Shown: positions 34,309-45,721 of the stretch, in pieces
How positions within the stretch are numbered: the first letter of the stretch is position 1
Layout: every line of letters starts with the position of its first letter
From: Lepus europaeus
Lineage: Eukaryota; Chordata; Mammalia; Lagomorpha; Leporidae
Reading direction: 5' to 3'
Assembly: GCF_033115175.1 (NCBI RefSeq)
Contig: NC_084835.1
Location: 60,928,448-60,992,447, forward strand
DNA length: 64,000 nt
Made by a program: the position numbers and the translations under genes
Notes under the pieces: model-generated
Databases searched by the model: none
What the model saw: the letters and a program-made list of their open reading frames with translations, nothing else
What the model was told of the DNA's origin: nothing

Positions 34309-34643
34309 TTGGGGCCGGTGCTGTGGCGCAGTGGGTTAATGCCCTAGCCTGAAGTGCTGGCATCCCATATGGGCTCCAGCTTGAGACCTGGCTGCTCCAC
34401 TTCCAATCCAGCTCTCTGCTATGGCCTGGGAAAGCAGTAGAAGATGGCCCAAGTCCTTGGGCCCCTGCACCCACATGGGAGACCCAGAAGAGGCCCCTGG
34501 CTCCTGGCTTCAGATCGACATAGCTCTGGCTGTTGCGGTCAATTGGAGAGTGAACCATCAGATGGAAGACCTTTCTTTCTCTGCCTTTCCTCTCTCTGTA
34601 TAACTCTTTCACATAGATAACTAAATCTTTAAAAAAAAAAAAA
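34309..34643 (+). mobile_element. CSINE with perfect 14-bp TSD
   Basis: Head ggggccggtgctgtggcgca and A tail of about 16. aagaatgctcaacc is duplicated at 34295-34308 and 34644-34657. Confidence 0.96.
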
Positions 34644-34867
34644 AAGAATGCTCAACCAGTAAGGCTTATGCAAATAATACTACTACTAATAATAATAATT
34701 AAAACTCTGGAATCAGAGTTGTGGGTGGTTCCAACCATTTTGGGTAAGGGATACTCAACATGTACTCACCAGGAAGCATACATTCTCTCAACTGTACAAG
34801 CCTACAATGTGCATTTTCAGATCTGAATTTATCAGTGGGTAAGAAAGTGCCTACTTTTCAAAACTTC

Positions 34868-34988
34868 TTAACCAAGAGTACTTGAAATGTTCATAGAAAA
34901 TATAATTATAAGAAAGGTTGATTTGGGTGTAAAACTTTTTGAAATCCATGCACAATTTTTCATAGGACACATTTTCTATGAATCATTC
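34868..34988. mobile_element. Mariner-type MITE, diverged
   Basis: gtacttgaaatgttcatagaa, gaaaggttgatttgggtgta, ttttgaaatccatgcacaat, catttctatgaa-like cacattttctatgaatcatt follow the same order as the other copies. Terminal TAs are not clear. Confidence 0.6.
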
Positions 34989-35109
34989 AGGTGTGGAAAT
35001 TTCCATTTGTAGCATCAAGTTGGCACTCAAAAAAAAAAAAAGTCAGATTTTGAAAAATTTCCGATTTCCGATGAGGGCTGATCACCCTGTAGTTTGGCGG
35101 TTTCACAAG

Positions 35110-35275
35110 TTGGGCTGGTCAGGTTGAAACCTCAGCTTTGTCCCCTACAATTTGCCTGATGGTAGCCAAATTTTGCTTAACCTCTGAGCTATTTCCCAGG
35201 CCTGTAACATGGGGGATAACTTAGGTTTTTGTGAGTGTTAAATCAGGTAATGCACATTAAGAAGGACTTAAAAAG
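35110..35275 (+). repeat. MIR SINE relic
   Basis: tggtagccaaattttgctta acctctgagctatttcccag, gcctgtaacatgggggataa and taaatcaggtaatgcacatt match MIR order. Confidence 0.65.
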
Positions 35276-35392
35276 AAGACCCAGACATTCGAAGCATCTG
35301 CTGAGCCTCAGCTGTTACTCTGGTACTTACTGTCCCCCTGTAGTACTGCTGTGCTGATCAGACACACGGCAGAGCACCAGTCGGTGCCCGAC

Positions 35393-35855
35393 TGATGTAG
35401 GCTGGCAGAGAGGCTAGAACTGATTAGATTTGTGAACTGGAAGACCACTCCTTCACTACACCCCTGTGTGATCTCATGCCCCTACCTGAGCCCTCTTATA
35501 TGCCCACTTGCCAATCAGGCTGCAAAACCACTCCTCTTTGGAAGTGGATACAAGGCCTGGAGCATGGTGGGCCCCTTCCTTTTGCTACCCTTGTTGCACA
35601 AGGCCTTCAAGTAGCCTGCTCCCTGCTTTCTTACCTGCATGCATGCTGCACGTGGCTCCTGGCCTGCCCTCTGCTTGGTATGGACCCAACTTAATTTCTA
35701 GACTTCTCTCTCTCATAAAGCCCTCATTCTCACTCTCCTACTCATTACTCTCACTGAATAAAATCCTTAAAACGTTCCATGTTGTCTGGTCTATTTAAGC
35801 CAGTATTCAGAATTCTTCTCTGAATATATGGCAAGAACCCATGAGCTTACTGATA
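35393..35855 (+). mobile_element. Solo-LTR-like element, copy 1
   Basis: Starts tgatgtag and shares a long collinear pattern with 58214-58710: gatttgtgaactggaagacc, tcatgcccctacctg, gccaatcaggc, ttggaagtgga, ctcataaagccctcattctc, and a 3' part (cagtattcagaattcttctc tgaatat..ggcaagaa). A caat motif followed by an aataaa signal suits an LTR with U3 and R regions. No coding internal region is attached. The exact 3' end is uncertain. Confidence 0.7.
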
Positions 35856-36170
35856 TTGAAAAAATATTATTAGGCAAGATGGTATCACTACCAGCTGTGG
35901 TACTGGTTTAGCTTTCTCTTGCCAATTCACTCCGTCTAGACCAATGCTCCCTGTCCTGCCCACATCCTGCAGAGGAGAAATCTGACAGGTGGCCTGCCCT
36001 CTGGTAGTTCTACCACAAGAGCAGTGGTGATGGTCAGGTGGGATAGACACCTGCCTTGTCCTACATTCCCTTTTTATACTAATCTATTACACAAGATGAA
36101 GATGGAGGAAGGAAAAGAAAGAAAGAAAAACAAAAGGCTAGGAACTAGATAACGGACATGGGAGTAAGAG
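35856..36170. other. Unassigned sequence after the LTR-like element
   Basis: No gene recognised. It may include a remnant of retroviral internal sequence, but I see no coding signature. Confidence 0.35.
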
Positions 36171-36488
36171 GGGGACCAGCATGTGGCACAGTAAGCTAAA
36201 CTGCCACCTGCAATGGCAGCATCCCATATCTGAACACGGGTTCCAATACTGGCTGCTCCACTCCCAATCCAGCTCCCTGCTAATGCTCTTGCAAAAGCAG
36301 TTGAAAACAGCCCAAGTGCTTGGGCCCCTGCCACCTACAAGGGAGACCCAGACGCAGTTCCAGGCTCCTGGCTTCCTCCTGCCCCAGCTCTGACTGTTGA
36401 AGCCATTTGGAGAATGAACCAGTGGATTGAAGATTTCTCTTTCTCTGCCTCCACTCCTTCAGATGAACAAATGATTTTTTTAAAAAAA
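36171..36488 (+). mobile_element. CSINE, intermediate age, with TSD
   Basis: Head ggggaccagcatgtggcaca and a short tail with tttttttaaaaaaagg. ggagtaagag before it and ggaataagag after it form a degraded target-site duplication. Confidence 0.9.
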
Positions 36489-37870
36489 GGAATAAGAGTA
36501 CAGCAGGTTTTGAGTCAGGAATTCCATAGTTCCAGACAACTCTATTCCTGCACAAAGCCACCCATTAAGTATAGCAGCAAATACAATCCGTCCGGGCACA
36601 GAAGGGAGAGGAGCTAGCCACCAACACCACAAACTTCTAGTTTCAAAACAAACTTCTGAAAGTTTCCTCCTCTCTGCAATGTCTCAGTCCTTTTCCGTTC
36701 TGTGTTTACTCTAAGGAGAGGGAAAACATGCTCACTGGGGGTATTCCAAGGTTGCTGCTCTCCCTGCCCTCTGAGCAATACCTGAACAGCTTCTACATGT
36801 CCAGTGGGCGGCTCCTGACATCCACAATGCACTGCAAACTCCTGGCTCTGCAGCTGACCACCACAGCCCTCCCTTGAGTCTTCCAGGGTCTTCTTTCCTG
36901 CAGGGTTGGCCTCCAGTTTGTGTGCCAGGCCAGCCCTGAGGAGATAGACGCCTCCTCCCACACCCTCATTTCCAGTCCATTTCTATTAAAAAGTAGAAAG
37001 CGCCACTAACCTGGGTATCCCTTGAGATTTCCTGTATGCTCCTTAAGGGCAAGCCCTTGTCTTGCACTCATTTATAGCTCAAAACCCAGCACAGGCCCCA
37101 GCCCAAGGCCTCAGCAGAAGGCACCGACGCCTCTCGCGGCAGGAGCACTTGGTCCTACCTCATTTCCCTCTGAGTCCTGGAGAACTATTATTTTTGGCAC
37201 ACAACTTCTTGAATTTTCTTCCAGTTACTGAGGATTGCTCACCACTGAGTGCAGTTTTAGTCTATAAATCTGAGGCGTGAAAGAACAATCTTGGGGCAGG
37301 AGGAGTGGTCCGGAGCAGGACAACCAACCTGCATCAAGAAGGCATCCTGAGAGAAAAACATGCAACATAATAGCAATTTTCCATTTATAGCAAAATTGAG
37401 AACCACCACCCAGTGGCTAGCAGCTTGTTCATTTTAACTCAAAGCAGACCCAGGAGGGCCATGCAATGGCAGGAGAACCTGAACCCTAAGCTACAAAGCC
37501 AACAAGGGATTCCCACAAGGCCAAGGCCAGTCCTACCAGCCATACTCTACAGCTGAGAAAGCAATGTGTGTGTGTGTGTGTGTGTTTAAGGATTTCATGT
37601 TATCACAATCATCCTTTTAGGTACTCAAAATATTGCTGTAATACCCACTTTTCTCATCTGGGGCTTAATCACGATTAAGAGACCTGACACAAAGCAGCCA
37701 AACTTCAGGACTCAAGAGCTCCTAAATCCCAGCCCTGGGACCTTTCTCATCCTTAACAAGGAACAAACACCTCATTGGATCTACGTCTGGTCAGGAATCT
37801 TTCCAAAACACATACTTATGCATAAATTTGCATCTGTTAATGCTGATCAGCTTCATATGTAATGTTAGTA
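36489..37870. other. Unique intronic sequence
   Basis: About 1.4 kb, no recognised gene; contains the short (TG)n at 37564-37584. Confidence 0.42.
37564..37584. repeat. (TG)n microsatellite
   Basis: About 10 TG units. Confidence 0.9.
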
Positions 37871-37885
37871 GAAAAAATGAAAACC

Positions 37886-38204
37886 AGGCCGGCGCCGCGG
37901 CTCACTAGGCTAATCCTCCGCCTTGCAGCGCCGGCACACCGGGTTCTAGTCCCGGTCAGGGCACCGATCCTGTCCCGGTTGCCCCTCTTCCAGGCCAGCT
38001 CTCTGCTGTGGCCAGGGAGTGCAGTGGAGGATGGCCCAAGTGCTTGGGCCCTGCACCCCATGGGAGACCAGGAGAAGCACCTGGCTCCTGCCATCGGATC
38101 AGCGCGGTGCGGCCATTGGAGGGTGAACCAACGGAAAAAGGAAGACCTTTCTCTCTGTCTCTCTCTCACTGTCCACTCTGCCTGTCAAAAATAAAAAAAA
38201 GAAA
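37886..38204 (+). mobile_element. CSINE, young, with perfect 15-bp TSD
   Basis: Head ggccggcgccgcggctcact and tail aaaaataaaaaaaagaaa. gaaaaaatgaaaacc is duplicated at 37871-37885 and 38205-38219. Compared with the copies at 2579 and 51959, it has a shorter segment between gatcagcgcggtg and gcggccattgg. Confidence 0.96.
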
Positions 38205-38219
38205 GAAAAAATGAAAACC

Positions 38220-39778
38220 TAAATCTGTTTTTTTTTAAAGTTAACTCTGAAGAATACAAATATTTTCTTAGTATTTACTTATTCTACCTCTATCAATGGA
38301 GTTCATTGTGATGTAATTAATGGGGTTTATTTTGATGGCCAAAGACTGGGCCAAAGAGTGATTTTTAAAAATCTTTATCTTTTTAAATTTTTAATTGGTT
38401 TTTAACAGAGTCAATATGGTTTGAAGATACTTCTAAGAACATAATGATATTCCTCTCCTAGGCGAGGTACACAACTTCTGTGGACTCCCACACCAAATGC
38501 TTCTTCTCCGTGGTGAATACTATCAGACTCTATTTACGGAAGGGTTGAAATCCTTCCAACAGGGATCTACAGGCCCTCTGTGTCAAACTTCACAGAACAA
38601 AGGGTTCTGTTCTGTAGGAGGCACTTGCCTTCCCTCTCCTAAGTCTGCTCACCTCCATTGGAAAAGTTTCACCAATTTAGTGCACGACTTTAGTGCACTT
38701 TGCTTCTGAAACCACCAGCACACACAGACTTCCAACCTCAATCATATCTTGAGACGCCAAGCACAAGAACTTACAAAAGCACCGCTCCACCGCCGGATCT
38801 GAACCATGGAGAAGACCACGCCCTGCCTTCCTTTGCTGGTGAATAACTACAACGATTCCCTAAGCAACAGTTGTATTCAAGTCACTAAGAAGCCTAGGGC
38901 TCTTCCTTCTAATTTACTCTTTCAGAGCACTGTAAAACAGCAGTAAGAATATGGCACGGCTGGGCTCCTGTAATTTCACAATTTTTTTTAACATCAACAG
39001 GAGAAACTGTACCAAGTACTACAGGCACGTTGAAAATTATGATACTTGCTTTGGGCGCAACAGGCACGGACAAGTAAACAAGAGGCAAGGGAGAAAGGGG
39101 CATTTAGGATCCAAAATCAACCACAGGCACTGAGGGACACCATGAAAAGCCAGGCCTCAGTGCCATAAACTCCAGGAGGCAAGGGAATACAGCTATGGGG
39201 AGTAAACAAATATGTGAAGAAACTAGCACCCAGGTGGCATGAGGTTGTCCTGTTTCCGCTCCCCCTGCAGCAGAGGACCACAGGAAATGGCAACATGTTT
39301 ATAAATAGAAGGAAAAGAGGCTGGGGAAAACCAGACCCTGTGGGCTTTGCAGACACAAAGGAAAACTACAGGCAATGGATCCAGGTTACTGGTGGTCATG
39401 AGGCTCCAACCAGGATGAAAACAGCCATTCTGGAACCTCCCAGCAGGCAGCAATTCACTCCCATCTCCAAGATGGGAGAGGCCAGTGACTCTCACACCTT
39501 CTGAATACCGACCAAGAGCTTGTAACGCCTGTCATTGGATCTCTAAAGCCAACCCTGAGTCCCAACACCCCAGAGTGACCCTGTGTGCAGATAAGGAGAT
39601 GGGTTCACAGCTTCCCCTCCTGAGGACAGTATTTGGCAGGATGTATCCTGAATGCAGGTCTTTCTACCCCAAATTCCTTTCCTTTTGCTCATGCTGTAAG
39701 TCTCCCACTAGGGTCATCCAAAGCATTTCAGGTCGTGTGCACTGAGTCCTGAGGACCCCTGTGTGGGGCCCAAATTCT
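38220..39778. other. Unique intronic sequence
   Basis: About 1.6 kb with no recognised repeat or gene; short ORFs only. Confidence 0.42.
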
Positions 39779-40160
39779 CCATCTCCCTTTATATCCACAC
39801 CCTTTACCATGTGCCCTGCAGCCCACATACCAAGGGGTCAAGTCTATTTCGGCACCCTTGACTCCTGGCTGCCCTTTCCAACCATGAGCCAAGTGGCCTT
39901 AGCACAAGTCTGTGCTGTCTTTAGAAACTCTGCCTGCTGGAGAATGACCACGTGGAGCAGAGCCCAGTTGTCCCAGCCCAAGCCATCCTAGCCAGCCAAC
40001 CTCCAAATTTCAAGAGAGACAGCCAAGATCGGCTGAGCAGAAAAACGTACACGAAGTATACCAAGCCCAGGCTGGATCAACAGAACCATCCACCAGACGT
40101 GAAAAGTAAAAATGAGTTTCGGGATGGTTTGTTACATAGCAGCGCTAGCCAATGCATCTT
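39779..40160 (+). mobile_element. MLT1-type MaLR LTR relic
   Basis: accaaggggtcaagtctatt, tggctgccctttccaaccat gag, gaatgaccacgtggagcaga gcccag, cagccaagatcggctgagca, and a 3' part tgagtttcgggatggtttgt tacatagcagcgctagcc give the MLT1 order in sense orientation. The normal 3' run with a polyadenylation signal is degraded. Confidence 0.72.
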
Positions 40161-41010
40161 ATTTCCCAATTTGGAAAGCCTTTGTATTTTTTCAATCTGT
40201 CCACATAGAATTTTAAATTTAGCCAAAAGATTTTTATGCTTTCTACCTATGTAAAATTTTGCTTAATCAAAGGATTTGGATGCTTTAAAACTACTGAACC
40301 ACTCCACTATAACCTCTGTACCATCTGCCCATTCCTGCAATCTTCACCTTTAGGGACCTATGAATGGGTTCCATGGTGTCAATAAGAAGTAAAAGATGTA
40401 CAACACAGAAGTTCGCTTTGGAAAAATGGACTCAAATGGAAAGATCTGGAACTCATTTATTCTCTGTCACCACCACCCAGTTCCAACAAACTGAATTTAT
40501 AATGAAGCATAAACTACAGCAAGGTAAACTAGAATGAGGTGAGAAAAGTTAAGGGGAAATGAAGAACCAGGCCAGGAAAAAGAACCAGAAATGAAGATCT
40601 ATTGCACAGACAACTGCTCTGAGCATTGGTCTGTTTTGTACAGACACCATATAATCTCTTCAACTGGTAACAGAATCTATGTTACTTGTGCAATCACAGC
40701 AGCAGTTTGTATCACTGGGGAATGTAATCTCCCTCGCCACTGAACTTGGAGCTGGAGGGATTTAGCCAGCAGCTCCTCAGAAATGTCACACAGACAGGAA
40801 AGGTGCAGAGAGAGGACAATTTAGGGTCCCAGTGACTACGCTGGGTCCCTGGGCCCAGCAATGCTCTCCTATGGCATTCTTTGTTTCAAGAGCCAACAAG
40901 TCCCCTGTTTGACACAAGTTGCCATTGACTGCGGTGTTTCATTCATTGATAAGAGCATTCTACCTGCTGCAGAACACACGTGTGAATGGGGATTTCTAGC
41001 AGCCAGCAGA
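40161..41010. other. Unique intronic sequence
   Basis: No recognised feature. Confidence 0.4.
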
Positions 41011-41023
41011 AAGAGGAAAACTT

Positions 41024-41340
41024 GGGGGTGGCCATTGTGGCACAGTGGGGTAAGCCATCACTTGGCATACAGTTTGAGTCCCCCCTCTGCACTTCTGATC
41101 CAGCTCCCTGCTAATGCACCTGCAAAGGCAACAGATAATAGCCTAAGTCTGTGGGGCCCTGCCACCCACAAGGGAGACCCTTGTGGAGTTCTGAGCTCCT
41201 GTCCCACCCCTGGTTGTGGTGGACATTTGCAGTCCATCAGCAAATGGAACATCGTGTGTGTATGCACACGTGTGTGCACATGTGCATGTTTCCCTCCCTG
41301 TAACTCTGCCTTTTAAATAAATATAGGTTATTTTTTTAAA
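41024..41340 (+). mobile_element. CSINE, intermediate age, with TSD
   Basis: Head gggggtggccattgtggcac. The pyrimidine tract is replaced by a (GT/CA)-rich stretch (tgcacacgtgtgtgcacatg) that is nearly self-complementary. aagaggaaaac is duplicated at 41011-41021 and 41341-41351. Confidence 0.92.
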
Positions 41341-41351
41341 AAGAGGAAAAC

Positions 41352-43549
41352 CTGATAGGCTTAACAATTCACTATGTCCACAAGAAAAACTATCTAAACA
41401 GGAGATTCTGGAAGCAAGATCCAGAGAGAAATCGCCCCGACCTCATATAGATTTTCTATCATGTAATACAACACCACTCAATATCTTTCTAACATAGAGA
41501 CTACAAGTGAAATGCTTTGTCTTAGAACACACTTCAATACAGGTGGATGGCATCGAAGCAAAGTATAAACCAGGAAAAGGCAATTCTGTAGATGTGTATG
41601 GGGAGGGATATATAAAACAGTGCATGCAACCTTGCTCTGAGGAGTTGGGCTGGTTATGTCGAGTCTCTCAACACAAGCTGTTGGTAGCTACTGGGCAGCA
41701 ATAAGTTTGAGAATCTCATATCCTCTCAACGTGGTACTAGCCAATAATTAGCATGCAATCTACGGTCATCAATTATTACCATCGATTCTAACCCCCTGAA
41801 ATATGGCTTACCTATGTCGTCAGTATTTAAGTAGAACAACACAGGCCTTACCTGTCTAGTCACTGCAGAGCCTTGGGTGGCACTGGAGTAAAACCCACAC
41901 TCTCAAGTACAGAGGGTCTGCGTGACCCTCTTTTGCAAGTATGTCAGTAGAGGCAGCCTACGGAAAATGTGCAAAGCATCTCTCCAAATCCTCCAGGCAG
42001 CCCTGCAGCACACATGTTCCTTCAGCAAGCAGCTCACGCTCTGCCAGGCACCCCCTCAGATGGGAGCCATCATCCTACACATTTCTCCCATCCTCATCTA
42101 TCAACAATGACCTCCTGATCCAAGTCCCATTCTCTCAGCCTGTGCTATCTGACAATCTAGCTCAGAGTTAGACGTAAGTTCATGACACTCCTCATACTCT
42201 TTAAGTAAGTGAACAGACCTTATAGACGTTTGAATCGAATGTCTTCATTGTGCAAGCGAGAAATATGAATCTGAGGATGTCAGTGTATCACAGTGACAGC
42301 TAGTTAGGGATGTCATATTAAAGATAACTTAATGAGCCACCTCTCCCATTTTGACAAGCACCTTTCTTCCTTGGCCAAAATGATGAGCTAGTGGAAATTG
42401 CAAGTCTTTAACAGACTGGAATGCCTATTTTGAGGTTTGTGAGACTTGTAGATATGTTATTAAATGCCACGCTTTTGGCCAATGTGTCTGGAGCCCCCAG
42501 GACAAATGATTCTACAGTTTCCTTACGTTTCAATGAACATGAAATAAGGAGTAAGTGCTGAAACCTAACCCTGCCAATATACCTCACAGATCCTCCCATC
42601 TCATGATCTTCCCCGAATAAGCCATCTCAAAATGAGACTCAAATCTGTAAATTTAGAGATCAAAAGTCACCTGCTTTCTGACTACTCTGAAATGCCTTTA
42701 GTTTTTCACTCTAACCTAAAAATTTCACAGTGATACTACTTTTCCTAGAGGATACCAGGCTGGAAATGAAGTGGATAAGTTGCTATGAAAGCTTTTATTT
42801 TGTAATGCATTTCACCTTGACACCAGAAAGTCTCTGCTCCAAAGAAATATTCTACAGTGCATTATAGTTTTGGATGTAAAAATCCATGCAGTGGTCGTCA
42901 GATGCTTTCTTAACACATGTTAGAGAAGGTATGAGTAACTCCGCACAAGGACAGGGTCTCTGCGTCGTGGCTACTCTCTAACCGGTAGCGCTTCAACGTC
43001 TGTAGTAACTACCACAGCCATCTGCTGGGTCTCTTGGCCAGGTTCTGTGGCCTCAGGACTCACTAGTTCATGGTGACCAGCAATCTGCATTTGAACAAAT
43101 GCCTTGGGTAACTCCCACGCAGGTGTCAGACACCATCTACCTTCCACAGCACTGAGTGATGCTGGCTTTTCACGGTGCCAATTCTGTGGTGATCATTTTG
43201 CAAATTCCAGGGTTGCAAAGTTCTAACACATAATATTGGCCAGATCTTTCTGAAATTTACATATACAACCTCACAGACTAATACATGTCCCTTTTACAGC
43301 TCCCAGCACCAGGACTATCAAAGCCTGGGAGCAGGGAGGGGGTCGGTCAGTGAGAACTCTATGCAGTCACCAACACTCCACCTTTTTTGAATTCTGTTCA
43401 CAGTAAGCTCACATGGTTAAGCTCGTGCTGTACTTGGAGGATAGCAAAGGAGAGGCTGGTCCCCTCTTATTGTGATCATTAAACACACATCCCTTGTCAC
43501 CCTAACAGGCTCCTAATTTCACAGCATTTGGTCCTCCAAGTTAGTCCTA
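41352..43549. other. Unique intronic sequence, longest SINE-free gap of this part
   Basis: About 2.2 kb without recognisable repeats. The stretch 41730-41800 (gccaataattagcatgcaat, catcaattattaccatcgat) is rich in homeodomain-like cores. Confidence 0.38.
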
Positions 43550-43818
43550 TTTATTTATTTATTATCTGAAAGGCAAAGAAACAGAGAGAGAGAAAGCTCC
43601 CTTCTACCTGACCACTGCCCAAAGGCCGGCAACAGGTAGGGCTGAGCCAAGAACTCAATCCAGGGCTACCACATGCATGGCAGGGGTCCAACTCTTTGAG
43701 CCATCACCTGCTGCCTGTTAGCAGGAAGCTGGAATTGGAAGTGGAGCCAGGACTGAAATCCAGATACCCCACTACAGGATGCGTGCACCCCAAACGGTGT
43801 CTTCACTGCCCACCTCTC
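43550..43818 (-). mobile_element. CSINE, older, minus strand
   Basis: tatttatttatttattatct gaaaggcaaag start and accactgcc-type end (cggtgtcttcactgcccacc). agttagtcct flanks both sides (43539 and 43820 regions). Confidence 0.87.
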
Positions 43819-44462
43819 TGAGTTAGTCCTTACAATAATCCTGGGACGGTATTATGCCAGAAAAGAAGACTGAAGTTTGATATAATGAAATCAGATGTCC
43901 AAGGCCACAGGGACATTCGGGATGAACTGGGGGCTTCTGCCCCTCTTTCTGCACCTCAGGGATCACCATGGCTGACATCCCTCCTTTAACCCCCACTGCT
44001 GCCTGCCTTTCTCTCTGCCGGGGCAGGCCCCACTGAACACCTACTTTGGCATGAGGAACAGCTGCCTCCCAGGGGCTCCCGGCCACAAAGCAGTACTGGA
44101 AAGAAAGTCACACCTGGGAGACCAAAATGGCACCTGACAGAGAGGAGACAGAAACATCCCCACCCTGTGGGGCTCGGAACGTGACTCCCCAGAGTATGGC
44201 TCCGAGGCTGAGTCCTGGGAACTGCAGGACACCAGATGGGCCTCAGGGGCAGTCTCCCAAGCAAGGTCACCCTGACCACCTCCTGGCCCCCTGCCTCTCC
44301 CCCTCACCCACACCCCAAGGCAGGCCCGAGAAACCAGAATTCCTCTCCCCCAAGGGGGATCACGGAAGCTAGAACCTTCTCCCTGCAAAGCAGCGATAAT
44401 ACCTTTCTGTGCAAGAGCTGGCCCTAAGCAAACTCTTGACCCTCCTTCCAGAAGGGGTCCTG

Positions 44463-44556
44463 CCCCTCACCAGGAAGGAAGGAAGGGAGGAGGGAGGAAG
44501 GGGGAAGAGGAGTGGGAGAGAGGAGGAAAGGAGGGAGGCAAGGAGGGGGAGGAATC
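44463..44556. repeat. Purine-rich (GGAA/GGGA)n low-complexity tract
   Basis: Nearly uninterrupted A/G sequence of about 90 bases on this strand. Mirror symmetry is only partial. Confidence 0.85.
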
Positions 44557-45383
44557 TGTGCCCCTCCATCTATGACCATTAGCTCTCAGCCTTCTGCCCA
44601 TTCACACGGTCCATTCTTTTTCAAGCCTGAGTATCAAAACAGTTTTCCCTGGGTCTGCAGGTCTTCATTTCTGAAGGCTCACGTGCCACCTCCAACTTTG
44701 ATTCAATAAATTCCTGACGCTTCTGTCTTGTTGAGCAGCCTCCTGTTACAGGCATGTCGCTGCGACCACTGTGGTGATGAGCAGGGAAAGGGGTCACGCC
44801 CTTCTGCCCGCACCACACACAGCGCATCACGCGGCTGGGTACCCACGCCCTGACTCACTGGGGACGCCATGTAGCACAGGCAGTGGTCAGGGTTTCAGAG
44901 GTCAAGGGAGGACAACACAGCCTATGAGATTGTTGTCGGAGTCACCTCTTTTTAATTAAGCTTCATCGCTTGAGAGAATGGTGTGCAGAATGAAGAGAGA
45001 ATGCGAGCATGCTGGCTGTGGTGAAGTCGAGCCCCGTGTTATCTCGGTGCTGTCTGGGTTCCGGTAGGTAGGATTCATCCCATTCCGTATCCAAAACAAA
45101 CAGCGGCAGAGATGTTATCCCCTGCCTCGGAAGCTTCCTACTCATGATACTGTGGTTCATTTAATGCACGGGTGACTAAACCACATCTCCCCAGAGTAGG
45201 ATCATAACAAGCCCACCACAGTACATTTCATTTGCTGGTGACCAATATTACATCAAAATTCTACTTTATAGAAATAACTGATTAATGCATGCATAGTGCA
45301 CCTGATATAACCCCAGGCTTATTTTTTTACTTTTACATATGCAATTAGCATAAGGTAACACTTATTCCTTTTTCCCCTTAGGC

Positions 45384-45402
45384 TATATATATATATATAT
45401 AC
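45384..45402. repeat. (TA)n microsatellite
   Basis: About 9 TA units next to a minus-strand CSINE. Confidence 0.85.
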
Positions 45403-45423
45403 ATTTCCTCAGGCTATAAATAT

Positions 45424-45721
45424 TCATTTAAAAGGCAGAGCAATAGGGAGAGATAGACAGATCTTTCATTTGCTGGTTCACCCCCCAAATATCTGAAACA
45501 GCCAGGTCTGGATCAGTCTGAAGCTAGGATCCAGGAACGTCACCCAGGTCTCCCAAGTTGGTGGCAGAGGCACTGCTAACTTGGGCCATCACGCTGCCTT
45601 CTCAGGCACATTAGCAGGAAGCTGGACTGGAAACAGAGCAGCCAGGACTCAAACCAGAGCTCCCCTGTGGCATACTGTCACTGCAAGATGGGGCTTAACT
45701 GCTGTGCCACATCATCAACTC
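45424..45721 (-). mobile_element. CSINE, older, minus strand
   Basis: ttaaaaggcagagcaatagg start, tttgctggttcaccccccaa, and an end gcttaactgctgtgccacat. Confidence 0.87.

Larger units (their letters stand above)
43819..45423. other. Unique intronic sequence with purine-rich tract
   Basis: GC-richer first half, then a purine-rich block at 44463-44556. The part about 44900-45200 retains several CpGs and taattaagcttcatcgcttg-type strings and is a weaker candidate regulatory block. No gene recognised. Confidence 0.38.
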
